A stretch of 64,000 nucleotides of DNA, taken from NCBI RefSeq assembly GCF_030285665.1, contig NZ_CP127295.1, forward strand, positions 3,100,001 to 3,164,000, read 5' to 3'. This document shows, in pieces, positions 25,304-33,318 of this stretch. Source of the DNA: Amycolatopsis mongoliensis (GTDB lineage Bacteria > Actinomycetota > Actinomycetes > Mycobacteriales > Pseudonocardiaceae). Each line of letters starts with the position of its first letter. Position 1 is the first letter of the stretch. The notes under the pieces were generated by a model. That model was not told the DNA's origin, did not search any database, and saw only the letters and a list, made by a program, of their open reading frames with translations. The position numbers and the translations under genes are program-made.

Positions 25304-26735
25304 GGGATTGTCAAGTCACGCAGCCGCCGGGATCGGAGGTGAAGCGTGGTAGCGGCAGTCGTCGCGGAGCATGGCCCACAAGACGTTGAGGCGTCGGCGG
25401 GCGAGGCAGAGCAGCGCCTGCTCGTGTCGTTTGCCCTCAGCTCGTTTGCGCTGGTAGTAGGCCTTCGAGGCGGGACAGGCCGGCAGGCTGGCCATGGCGG
25501 CAAGGTAACAGGATCGCAGCAGGCCGCGGTGGTAGCGGCGAGGCCGTCGCAGGTTGCCGCGGATGCGGCCGGAGTCGCGGGGCACGGGCGCGAGACCGGC
25601 GTAGCCGGCGAGACGGTCGACCGAGCCGAACGCGCTCATGTCGCCGCCGGTGGCGGCGAGGAACTCCGCAGCAAGAGTCGGCCCGAAGCCGGGCAGGGTG
25701 AGCATCACCTCGGCGTGGCGGTGCCGGCGAAACCGCTCTTCGATCATCGCGTCGATCTCGGCGATTTCGGTGTTGAGCGCGATCACCCCCTTGGCCAGCC
25801 GTTCGACCATCGCCGCGGCCAGTTTCTGTCCGGGCAACGTGGTCTGCTGCGCGGCGGCGGCCTCGATCGCCAGATGCGCGACGATGTCGGCGTTGCGGGC
25901 CTTGCGGTGGCGCAGCCAGTGGGCCAAGCGCTGCTCGCCCAGCCTGCGGATCGCGTCGGGGGTCTGGTAGCCGGTGAGCAGCAGCAGATGTCCTTTGCGG
26001 GACAGGTCAAGGCTGCGTTCCAGCGCGGGGAAGTATTCCAGCAACTGGTGCCGGATCCGGTTGATCTGGCGGGTGCGGTCGCAGATCAGGTCGGTGCGCC
26101 GGTTGGTCAGGGTCCGCAAGTCGACGGCGATCTCGTCCCCGGCCCGCAGTGGCCCGAGATCGCGGCGGATCCGGGCCTGGTCGGCAATGACGAACGCATC
26201 CTTGGCGTCGGTTTTGCCTTCGCCCCGGTAGGTTCCGGCGGCGCGGTGGACTTTCAGCCCGGTGATGTAGACCAGCGGCTGGTCGTGGTTGACCAGCAAC
26301 CCGATCAGCAGCGCCGCACCGCCGCAGTTCAGATCGATCGCCCACAGCGCATCGGCGTCGATCGCGAGAACGTCAGCGATCAAGGCCAGCAGGTCGGTTT
26401 CGTCATTGCGGACCCGCCGCGACAGCAGCCGCACACCGCTGTCGTCGATCACCACGCAGTGGTGGTGTTCCTTGCCGATGTCCACGCCGGCCCAGATCCG
26501 GGGCACGACCACCTCCATCACTTGAGCTCCGCAGTTCACCCACAGACGACCACGCCGACGCTGTCCTACACAGCGATCCCATCGCATATCCCAATCAGCG
26601 GTCGTGCCGTCACGGGAGCCCAGGCGGCCAAGTCCTTTCAGCCTTAACACCGGCGTGAGCATGAAAGCCATACCTGAGCCCCAGGGCCCACCGATCCTAC
26701 GAATGACCAGTTCAGACCCAACAAAGAAGGTAGGA
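25304..26735. mobile_element. IS110-family insertion sequence inside the Ter island (approximate ends)
   Basis: An IS110-type transposase gene and its non-coding flanks interrupt the otherwise tight Ter gene order. IS110 elements lack terminal inverted repeats and usually make no target duplication, so ends cannot be set from one copy. On the left, an AAGGA ribosome site and ATGGGG start (25289-25306), like those before Ter genes, read straight into IS sequence. On the right, normal Ter spacing resumes at about 26725. Confidence 0.6.
25316..26518 (-). CDS. IS110-family transposase (DEDD)
   Basis: 400 residues from the ATG at 26518. The N-terminal DEDD/RuvC-like domain starts at VPRIWAGVDIGKEHHHCVVI and includes WAIDLNCGG, KTDAKDAFVIADQAR. 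The C-terminal Transposase_20 domain is present: MLTLPGFGPTLAAEFLAATG, then SVDRLAGYAGLAPVPRDSGR with its conserved Ser. Length is normal and I see no frameshift, so it may be active. It is opposite in strand to the Ter genes and its codon bias is similar to the host's, suggesting long residence in related actinomycetes. Confidence 0.92.
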   Translation of the reverse strand: MEVVVPRIWAGVDIGKEHHHCVVIDDSGVRLLSRRVRNDETDLLALIADVLAIDADALWAIDLNCGGAALLIGLLVNHDQPLVYITGLKVHRAAGTYRGEGKTDAKDAFVIADQARIRRDLGPLRAGDEIAVDLRTLTNRRTDLICDRTRQINRIRHQLLEYFPALERSLDLSRKGHLLLLTGYQTPDAIRRLGEQRLAHWLRHRKARNADIVAHLAIEAAAAQQTTLPGQKLAAAMVERLAKGVIALNTEIAEIDAMIEERFRRHRHAEVMLTLPGFGPTLAAEFLAATGGDMSAFGSVDRLAGYAGLAPVPRDSGRIRGNLRRPRRYHRGLLRSCYLAAMASLPACPASKAYYQRKRAEGKRHEQALLCLARRRLNVLWAMLRDDCRYHASPPIPAAA

Positions 26736-26742
26736 CACGGAA

Positions 26743-27318
26743 ATGACTGTGACACTGAGCAAGGGCGAGCGCGTCTCGCTGACCAAGGCCGACGGTCACA
26801 CGCTCACGCGGGTCCGGATGGGCCTCGGCTGGGACGCGATGCGCAAGCGCGGTCTGTTCGGCAGCCGGGCGCAGACCATCGACCTCGACGCGTCCGCGCT
26901 CCTCTTCGACGCCGGCGACCGGCTCGTCGACCAAGTCTGGTTCAAGCAGCTGAACAGCACCGACGGCTCGGTGCGGCACACCGGCGACAACCTCACCGGC
27001 GAGGGCGAAGGCGACGACGAGTCGATCCGCGTCGACCTCGGGCAGGTCCCCGCCCAGATCACCACGATCGTCTTCACCGTCAACTCCTTCACCGGCCAGG
27101 ACTTCTCGCAGATCGAGAACGCGTACTGCCGGCTCGTCGACGAGACGAACGAGGGCGAGATCGCCCGCTACGACCTCTCCGGGTCCGGCCGGCACACCGC
27201 CCAGATCATGGCGAAGCTGACCCGCGAACCCGGCGGCTGGGCGATGACCGCGATCGGCGCGGCCGCCACCGGCCGGACGTTCCGCGACCTGCTGCCCGCC
27301 GTTTCCCGGCACCTCTGA
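26743..27318 (+). CDS. TerD-family protein (second paralogue)
   Basis: 191 residues from the ATG at 26743 (MTVTLSKGERVSLTKADGHT). Motifs: [40 protein letters not shown] and GDDESIRVDL, so the calcium-binding acidic cluster is intact. A basic insertion MRKRGLFGSRAQ between GLGWD and DLDAS resembles TerZ/TerX-like members more than TerD itself. First Ter gene after the IS110 insertion; 41 bases before the TelA-like gene. Confidence 0.9.
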   Translation: MTVTLSKGERVSLTKADGHTLTRVRMGLGWDAMRKRGLFGSRAQTIDLDASALLFDAGDRLVDQVWFKQLNSTDGSVRHTGDNLTGEGEGDDESIRVDLGQVPAQITTIVFTVNSFTGQDFSQIENAYCRLVDETNEGEIARYDLSGSGRHTAQIMAKLTREPGGWAMTAIGAAATGRTFRDLLPAVSRHL

Positions 27319-27359
27319 CCGCGGCCGGCGACCCAGACCCCAGACCAGGAGGTGTTCCG

Positions 27360-28580
27360 ATGTCGGATCTCGAGCTCGGCGGGCCACCGTCGCCGCCGTC
27401 CGCCACGCAGGCGGCCGGGAGCGGGCTGTTCCTCGCGCCGCCGGCCCCGGTCCGGGTCGTCGACCAGCAGGAGGCGGCCGGCGCGGTGCCGATGGACCCC
27501 GCGAAACGCGCGGAGCTGCGGCAGAAGGCCCGCGCGTTCGTCGCGGAGCTGGCCGAACTGGACTTCCATTCGCCGGTCTACGCCCAGAAGATCCAGGGCA
27601 TCACCTCGATGGGCGATCGGGACATGCGGGCGGCGGCGGGGATGTCGAACCGGATGCTCGACCGGCCCGCCGCCAAGCTGCCCGGCAAGGGTGTGCCCCG
27701 CGACGACGCGCAGACCCGCGTGTCCGCGACGCTCATCGACCTGCGCTCGACGATCAGCGAGCTCGACCCGAACCGGGCCGACCTCAAGGGCGTGCGCAGG
27801 CTGCTGAAGTTCCTGCCCGGTGGCGACCGGGTCGACCGGTACTTCGCCAAGTACCAGACCGCGCAGTCGCACATCGACGCCATCATCCGGTCGCTCGACT
27901 CCGGTCAGGACGAGCTCCGCAAGGACAACGCGAGCATCGACACGGAAAAGGCCAACCTCTGGGCCACGATGGGCAAGCTCACCGAGTACAACGAGCTCGC
28001 CGGCGCGCTCGACGCCGAGATCGAGCGGAAGGTCTCGGACCTCCAGGCACTCGGCCGGACGGAGGAAGCGGACACGCTCAAGTCGGACGCGCTCTTCGGC
28101 GTCCGGCAGCGGCGGCAGGACATCCTGACCCAGATGGCGGTCGCCGTGCAGGGGTACCTGGCCCTCGACCTGGTCCGCCGCAACAACGTCGAGCTCATCA
28201 AGGGCGTCGACCGGGCGCAGACGACCACCATCTCGGCGTTGCGCACCGCGGTCATCGTCTCGCAGGCGCTGGCCCGCCAGAAGCTCGTCCTGCAGCAGGT
28301 CACGGCGTTGAACGCGACGACGTCGGACCTGATCGAGGCGACCTCCCGCCAGCTCCAGCAGCAGGGCGCCGAGATCAACCAGCAGGCGGCGTCCTCCACG
28401 ATCGAGATCGGGAAGCTGCAGGCGGCGTTCGACAACGTCTTCGCGACGATGGACGCGCTGGACACGTTCCGGGCTCAGGCGACGGACTCGATGGCGGACA
28501 CGGTCGCCGCGTTGCAGGGCCAGCTCGACCGCGCCAAGCCGTACCTCGAGCGCACCCGCCGGCACGAGGGCACGAGGTGA
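27360..28580 (+). CDS. TelA-like toxic-anion resistance protein
   Basis: 406 residues from the ATG at 27360 after AGGAGG. A disordered Pro/Ala N-terminus (about 1-45) is followed by the long helical TelA/KlaA domain: FHSPVYAQKIQGITSMGDRD, then RRLLKFLPGGDRVDRYFAKY, KDNASIDTEKANLWATMGKL and TTTISALRTAVIVSQALARQ. Members occur in tellurite operons and in Ter stress islands; they are cytoplasmic coiled-coil proteins whose biochemistry is not settled. Followed after 4 bases by the next gene, so part of a polycistronic unit. Confidence 0.88.
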   Translation: MSDLELGGPPSPPSATQAAGSGLFLAPPAPVRVVDQQEAAGAVPMDPAKRAELRQKARAFVAELAELDFHSPVYAQKIQGITSMGDRDMRAAAGMSNRMLDRPAAKLPGKGVPRDDAQTRVSATLIDLRSTISELDPNRADLKGVRRLLKFLPGGDRVDRYFAKYQTAQSHIDAIIRSLDSGQDELRKDNASIDTEKANLWATMGKLTEYNELAGALDAEIERKVSDLQALGRTEEADTLKSDALFGVRQRRQDILTQMAVAVQGYLALDLVRRNNVELIKGVDRAQTTTISALRTAVIVSQALARQKLVLQQVTALNATTSDLIEATSRQLQQQGAEINQQAASSTIEIGKLQAAFDNVFATMDALDTFRAQATDSMADTVAALQGQLDRAKPYLERTRRHEGTR

Positions 28581-28584
28581 GCCG

Positions 28585-29019
28585 ATGGCCTGGCTGCGCA
28601 GGGAAACCGGGCTCGTCCCCGGCCCCGAGGAGGCGCCTCCGGACGACACCCCGGAGGCGCTGCGGGCCGGGCTCGCGTCGCTGAACCGGTTCGTCAACGC
28701 GCGTTCGGGGCGGCTGCCGCCGTCCGCCGTCGTCACCGCGCGGGAGATCACCGACGTGCTGGCCGAACTGGTCGGCGAAAGCGCGATGCCGGACATCCAC
28801 ACGCGGGTGGCGGTCGCCGGAATCGTGACCGACCACCTGCCGACGACCCTGGAAGCGTTCCTCCGCGCCGGCGACACCGCGAGCGGATCCCTGCTCGAAT
28901 CGCTGCTGGACGAGGTGATCCTGCTCCAGGAAGCCGAGCGCGGACGGGCCACCGACGCCCTGCGCACTCAGGAGACGTTCCTCCGCACCAAGTTCTCGAA
29001 CTCCGACCTGGACCTGTGA
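28585..29019 (+). CDS. Hypothetical Ter-island protein
   Basis: 144 residues from the ATG at 28585, 4 bases after the TelA stop. Helical and acidic, with HTRVAVAGIVTDHLPTTLEA and LLESLLDEVILLQEAERGRA. This resembles the helical partner frequently encoded next to TelA in actinomycete Ter clusters, but I cannot name a family. The stop overlaps the start of the next TerD-like gene (TGATG), implying coupled translation and perhaps a complex with TelA. Confidence 0.7.
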   Translation: MAWLRRETGLVPGPEEAPPDDTPEALRAGLASLNRFVNARSGRLPPSAVVTAREITDVLAELVGESAMPDIHTRVAVAGIVTDHLPTTLEAFLRAGDTASGSLLESLLDEVILLQEAERGRATDALRTQETFLRTKFSNSDLDL

Positions 29020-29570
29020 TGGCTGCTCTCAGACGCGGCTCGAACGTCGAGCTGACCCGCGAAATCCCGGGCCTGCCGGGCATCGTCCTCGATGTCCGGT
29101 GGGAAGCGGGCCCGGAACCGGCACTGGCCGACAGCCTGGTCATGGCCGCGATCCTCTGCGACGGCGCGCGCCGGGCCCGCTCGGCGGAGGACTTCGTCTT
29201 CTTCAACCAGCTGACCGAACCGAGCCGGTCGGTGGTGCTGACCGGGGACGACGTCGAGCAGGTCGAGGTCGTGTTCGGCGAGGTGCCCGACGAGGTCTCG
29301 CGGATCGTCGCGGTGCTCTACGCCAACGAAGGCAACGGACTGAGGCGCGGACTCGGGCGGCTCCGGACGCTGACCGTGCGCGGCCTCGACCCCCGCGACG
29401 ACCGGGAGCTGGTCCGGTCGGAGAACCTCGCGCTCGCGCTCGACGGCGAGACCGCGCTGGCGCTGGGCGAGGTCTACCGGCACCGCGGCGGCTGGAAGTT
29501 CAAGGTGCTGGGCGAGGGGTACCGGGCGGGGATCACGGCGCTGGCCGAGGACTACGGGGTCCTGCGATGA
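29019..29570 (+). CDS. TerD-family protein (third, divergent paralogue)
   Basis: 183 residues from the ATG at 29019 (a GTG three bases earlier would add one residue). N-terminal ALRRGSNVELTREIPGLPGI, FFNQLTEPSRSVVLTGDD and the C-terminal GGWKFKVLGEGYRAGITALA keep the TerD fold. The DLDAS calcium loop is changed to SLVMAAILCD and the GDN acidic cluster to GDDVEQ, so calcium binding is probably weakened. It overlaps genes on both sides and may be a structural member of a heteromeric TerD assembly. Confidence 0.82.
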   Translation: MAALRRGSNVELTREIPGLPGIVLDVRWEAGPEPALADSLVMAAILCDGARRARSAEDFVFFNQLTEPSRSVVLTGDDVEQVEVVFGEVPDEVSRIVAVLYANEGNGLRRGLGRLRTLTVRGLDPRDDRELVRSENLALALDGETALALGEVYRHRGGWKFKVLGEGYRAGITALAEDYGVLR

Positions 29571-30619
29571 CCCCCGACTTCACGACTGCCGGTAGCGCGG
29601 GTGCCCGGCCCGATCTGGCATTTCTCCGGCGGCGTCGCAGGGCGGCTGCACCGGTGCCGGGCAGTGCCCCGCCGGATTCCGGCGGTGGGCGGGCGGTGCC
29701 GGGCTTTGTGTCGCTGGACCTCGATGGCGGGGCGCCGGCCGGAGGGTTGCTGGATTTGGCGGGTGCTCCGGCGGTGCCGGGTGGGGGTTCGCTGGATTTG
29801 GCGGGTACTCCGGCGCTGCCGGGTCGGGATTCGCTGGATCTGGCGGGCGCGGCGGCAGTGCCGGGTGGGGATTTGCTGGATCTGGCGGGTGCTCCGGCGC
29901 CGCCGGGTGGGGGTTCCCTCGATCTCGCGAGTGCTCCGGCGCCGGGCGGGGTTTCGCTCGACCTCGGTGGCGGCGAGATCGGCAGCGTTTCGCTCGACCT
30001 CGCCCCGCCACCGCCACTGCCCCCGCCGGACAGCCGGCCCGCGCCGCCCGCTCGCCGGGCCGGGCGGCCCGGCCGGCCGGTGGTGCGGCTCGGGGCCGGG
30101 CGCCGTCTTCAACTCGGGCCGAAAACCCCGGCCGTCACCCTGGACCGCCTGCAGAGCGCAGTCGGCCTGCTGACCGTCGAAGCGATGTGCGCGGCCGCCA
30201 CACCCGCACTCGGCTGTGCCTACGACCTGGCCGACGGCCGGTCCGCGTTCCTCGGCTCGGGGACGACTGCGTCCCGCACCCCGTTCCTGGCGGTGCGCCG
30301 GCGTTCGGTTTCGGCCGATCTGCGGCAGGTCCGGCAGCTCGTGCGGCTGGTCGTGGTCGCGGTGTTCCCGCCGGCCGCGGCTCCGCCCGGGTTGCTCGTC
30401 GTGTCCACTTGGGACGGAAGCAGGCTCGAACTCCCCCTCGGGAAGCCCGCCGGCGGCCGCGTGACGGTGCCGCTCTCGATCCACAACGTGGGCGGAGAGC
30501 TGGTGCTCCGGGCAGAAGCCGGGGAAGGGCTTTCGTCGCCGCGCGCTGCCGCCGAAGCGTTCGGTTTCCACCGGATCGGCTGGCTGGACGACTTCACGTG
30601 CGCGGGAGGTGTGGCGTGA
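29567..30619 (+). CDS. SLDL-repeat Ter-island protein
   Basis: 350 residues from the ATG at 29567, overlapping the TerD stop (ATGA). Residues about 44-145 hold eight copies of a 10-15 residue unit with core (S/L)LDL followed by Gly/Ala/Pro (for example GGSLDLAGTPALPG). This is an apparently disordered, multivalent segment. A Pro/Arg linker leads to a folded C-terminal domain (about 175-350) with LDRLQSAVGLLTVEAMCAAA, LVVSTWDGSRLELPL and EAFGFHRIGWLDDF, which could be a diverged TerD/TerA-like beta-sandwich. The motif echoes VSLxKGxxVSLTK at TerD N-termini. No known family name; cytoplasmic. Its stop overlaps the TIR-NB-ARC start. Confidence 0.75.
   Translation: MTPDFTTAGSAGARPDLAFLRRRRRAAAPVPGSAPPDSGGGRAVPGFVSLDLDGGAPAGGLLDLAGAPAVPGGGSLDLAGTPALPGRDSLDLAGAAAVPGGDLLDLAGAPAPPGGGSLDLASAPAPGGVSLDLGGGEIGSVSLDLAPPPPLPPPDSRPAPPARRAGRPGRPVVRLGAGRRLQLGPKTPAVTLDRLQSAVGLLTVEAMCAAATPALGCAYDLADGRSAFLGSGTTASRTPFLAVRRRSVSADLRQVRQLVRLVVVAVFPPAAAPPGLLVVSTWDGSRLELPLGKPAGGRVTVPLSIHNVGGELVLRAEAGEGLSSPRAAAEAFGFHRIGWLDDFTCAGGVA
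29710..30005 (+). repeat. Tandem 42-bp-type coding repeat (SLDL units)
   Basis: Within the preceding gene, units such as TCGCTGGATTTGGCGGGTGC with CCGG(C/T)G(G/C)TGCCGGGTG spacers recur about every 42 bases, with variation. The DNA is more repetitive than codon preference alone needs, so copy number may vary between strains by slippage. Confidence 0.7.
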
Positions 30620-33297
30620 CCGGGTCCTACGACATCTTCCTCAGCTTCACCTGGGCGGACAGCGTCGAGGTGAACGCGCTCCAGGATGCCCTCGAAGCCG
30701 CCGGGCTGCGGGTCTTCCGGGACAAGGAGATCCGGCGGTTCGAGGGCATCACGGAGAAGCTCGACACCGCTCTCGCCGAGTCGAAGGTGCTGCTCGCCTA
30801 CTACTCGCGCCGGTTCCCGACCCGGTACGCCTGCCAGTGGGAGCTGACGTCCGCTTTTCTCGCGGCGCAGCGGCTCGGCGATCCCCGGCGGCGGGTGCTC
30901 GTGGTCAACCCCGAATCGGACGGCAACCACATCGCGCCGGTCGAGCTGGAGGATGCCGCTTACTGCGCCCCGCCGAAGAACGACCAGGAGCGCGCGATCA
31001 CCGTCAAGCGGGTCGCCGAGATGGTCCGGGCGGCGGGCACGCCGCTGGGCTCGGTGCGCAGCACGGCACCGGTGCTGCCCCGGCTGCTGCGGCCTCGGCG
31101 GTTCGTCGGCCGGTACCGGCAGCTCTGGGCGATCCACAGCGCGCTGCACGCCCGTGAGCTGCCGGCCACGACGCTCCGGACGTCGTCCGCGCTCGCCGTC
31201 GTGCGGGGGATCGCCGGGCTCGGGAAGACCAGCCTGGCCGAGCAGTACGCGTTCCTGTTCCGGGACGCCTTCCCCGGCGGCGTGCGGTGGCTGGGCCTGT
31301 ACGGGTCGGACGACCCCGTCGGTGCGGTCGCGCGGTTCCACTCCCAGGTCCGCGCGATCGGGGAAGAGCTCGGTGCGGATGTCGGCGACCTGCCGGCGGA
31401 GCAGGCCCGATCCGCGGTCGCCCGGCGCGTCGAAGCCGCGGGGAAACCGCAGCTGTGGATCATCGACGACGTCCCGTCGGAGCTGTCGGGTGAGGTGCTC
31501 GACCAGCTCGTCATGCCGACGTCGTTCGTCCGGACCGTGCTCACGACGAGGTCCGGCAACCCGGACTGGCCCGCTCCGGTCGTCGAGCTGACCGGCCTGT
31601 CCGAGGACGAAGGTTCCGCGCTGTACACGGAAATCGTGGGCTCCGACGACCCCGAAGAGCTCGCGGCCGCGCGCCGGCTCGTCGAGCGGTGCGGCGGCCA
31701 CCCGATCGTCCTCACGAGCGCGGTGACCGCGTTGCGCGACCGCCGGGGCGCGGTCGACCCGGCCGGGTTCGCCGAGGTCCTCGACGAGGTGAAGGGCACC
31801 GGCGTGCTGGCGGACGCGGTGGCCGGCTGCGAACCGACCGCGCAACGGATCCTGCGCATCGCCGCGGCGATCTCCCGGGCACCCGTGCCGGCCGAGCTGG
31901 TGCGGCGCGTGCTGCCCGGCGAACCGGTCGACCAGGCGGTCGCCGAGCTCGCCCGGCGCGCGTTGCTGATCCACCTCGGGACCGAATGGGACATCCACGC
32001 CCTGGTCCGCGACGCCGCCGGGCTCGACGACGACCTCACGCGCACCACCGCGTCGGTCGTGCTCGAGCTGACCGGGAACACCGGACGCCTGCACCAGCAC
32101 GCGGCGGCGCTCGCCGAGCACGACTGCGTGCCCGCCGAACAGCGGGCCCGGTTGCTGCGGATCGGGCTCGACTGGTTCCGCGGCCAGGGTGACGTCGTGG
32201 CCGCGCGGGAAGCGGCGAAGCGGCTCCTGGCCGCGGACGCCGGCCCGGCCGACCGCGTGGCCGCGGCCGCGGCGCTGGTCGACGCCGGCGACTTCGCCGA
32301 GGCTGCTGAGGTCTGCCGTCCGCTCGTGGACTCCGCCGACGCGTTCCACGCCCGGCTCACCTGCGCTCGTGCGCTCGACCAGCTGGGCCGGTTCGCGGAA
32401 GCCGACCCGATCTGGCCGGAACCCTCGCCGGACGACGAACGGACCGACGCGCGGGTCTTCATGGTTGTCGCGAAGCGGATGCGCGGGCGCTTCAGAGAAG
32501 CGCTCGACCTCCTCGACCCCGATGATCCGAACCCGAGGGCCCGGCTCGAAATCGCGCGGCTACGGGGTATCACCGGCGATCTCAAACCGGCACGGGCGAT
32601 TGCCGAGGGAGTCATCCGCGAGCACGACTCCCCTGATCACGAGCGGCACCCGGTGCGCCTGGAGGCGATCGGCGTGCACACCGAAGTCGAAATGGCGGTC
32701 GATCTCACCGAGTTCAAGGTGCGCGACGAGAACTGGGACGCGCTGGAAGCGCAGCTGCGGTCCGCTCGCGACGAGCTGACCGGGCTGCTGGGTGCCGAAA
32801 GCCCGCTGGCGCTGGCCGCCGGCGTCCGGTGCGCGCGCACGTCCATCACCCGCGGCCGCCCGAAACGGGCCCTGCGGGAGTTCGGGGACCTCGAACCGCG
32901 GGTGCGGGAGGTCTTCCGCGACCACCACCCGCTGCACCACTGGCTGAGCTATTCCACCGCGCAGGCCCACGCCCAGCTCAAGCGGTACGACACGGTCGTC
33001 GGCATCCTGCGGCCGTTGCTGGACCGGCAGCGGGACTCGATCGGGCGGCACCACCCGGACACCATGCGGACCCAGCTCGACCTGGGCATCGCGCTCATGC
33101 TCACCGGCGACAAGGCCGCCGCCGTCCCGCTCGTCGCCGAGGCCGAGCGACGGATCGGTGAGGCACTCGGCTGGCGGGCCGAGCTCCGGAACCGCGCCTG
33201 GGTCACCGGGCTGCTGATGAACCTGCCGGTCGTCGTCTGGCAGCTCTTTCCCCACCTCGACAACCTCTTCGGGAAGAAAAGCCCCGAAGAAGACTGA
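30616..33297 (+). CDS. TIR / NB-ARC / TPR STAND protein of the Ter island
   Basis: 893 residues from the GTG at 30616, overlapping the preceding stop (GTGA). Residues about 4-130 are a TIR domain (YDIFLSFTWADSVEVNALQD), with the putative NADase Glu at CQWEL (Glu76). An NB-ARC ATPase follows: FVGRYRQL, Walker A GIAGLGKTS (Lys204), Walker B LWIIDDV, sensor VLTTRSG, and the GGHPIVL motif. The C-terminal half is TPR-like helical repeats, ending with a hydrophobic WVTGLLMNLPVVVWQLFPHL segment that could touch the membrane. Architecture equals plant-NLR-like or bacterial TIR-STAND defence sensors: TPR recognition, NB-ARC oligomerisation, TIR effector. Its fusion by overlap to Ter genes suggests Ter proteins act as sensors or regulators. 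Confidence 0.88.
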   Translation: MTGSYDIFLSFTWADSVEVNALQDALEAAGLRVFRDKEIRRFEGITEKLDTALAESKVLLAYYSRRFPTRYACQWELTSAFLAAQRLGDPRRRVLVVNPESDGNHIAPVELEDAAYCAPPKNDQERAITVKRVAEMVRAAGTPLGSVRSTAPVLPRLLRPRRFVGRYRQLWAIHSALHARELPATTLRTSSALAVVRGIAGLGKTSLAEQYAFLFRDAFPGGVRWLGLYGSDDPVGAVARFHSQVRAIGEELGADVGDLPAEQARSAVARRVEAAGKPQLWIIDDVPSELSGEVLDQLVMPTSFVRTVLTTRSGNPDWPAPVVELTGLSEDEGSALYTEIVGSDDPEELAAARRLVERCGGHPIVLTSAVTALRDRRGAVDPAGFAEVLDEVKGTGVLADAVAGCEPTAQRILRIAAAISRAPVPAELVRRVLPGEPVDQAVAELARRALLIHLGTEWDIHALVRDAAGLDDDLTRTTASVVLELTGNTGRLHQHAAALAEHDCVPAEQRARLLRIGLDWFRGQGDVVAAREAAKRLLAADAGPADRVAAAAALVDAGDFAEAAEVCRPLVDSADAFHARLTCARALDQLGRFAEADPIWPEPSPDDERTDARVFMVVAKRMRGRFREALDLLDPDDPNPRARLEIARLRGITGDLKPARAIAEGVIREHDSPDHERHPVRLEAIGVHTEVEMAVDLTEFKVRDENWDALEAQLRSARDELTGLLGAESPLALAAGVRCARTSITRGRPKRALREFGDLEPRVREVFRDHHPLHHWLSYSTAQAHAQLKRYDTVVGILRPLLDRQRDSIGRHHPDTMRTQLDLGIALMLTGDKAAAVPLVAEAERRIGEALGWRAELRNRAWVTGLLMNLPVVVWQLFPHLDNLFGKKSPEED

Positions 33298-33318
33298 ACA
33301 GTTCTGGAGGTCTTCGAC

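Noticed and set aside
29710..30005. CRISPR array suggested by regular repeats.
   Set aside because: Repeats are in frame, vary in sequence, have no unique spacers and encode LDL motifs in a well-coded gene. No cas genes are present.
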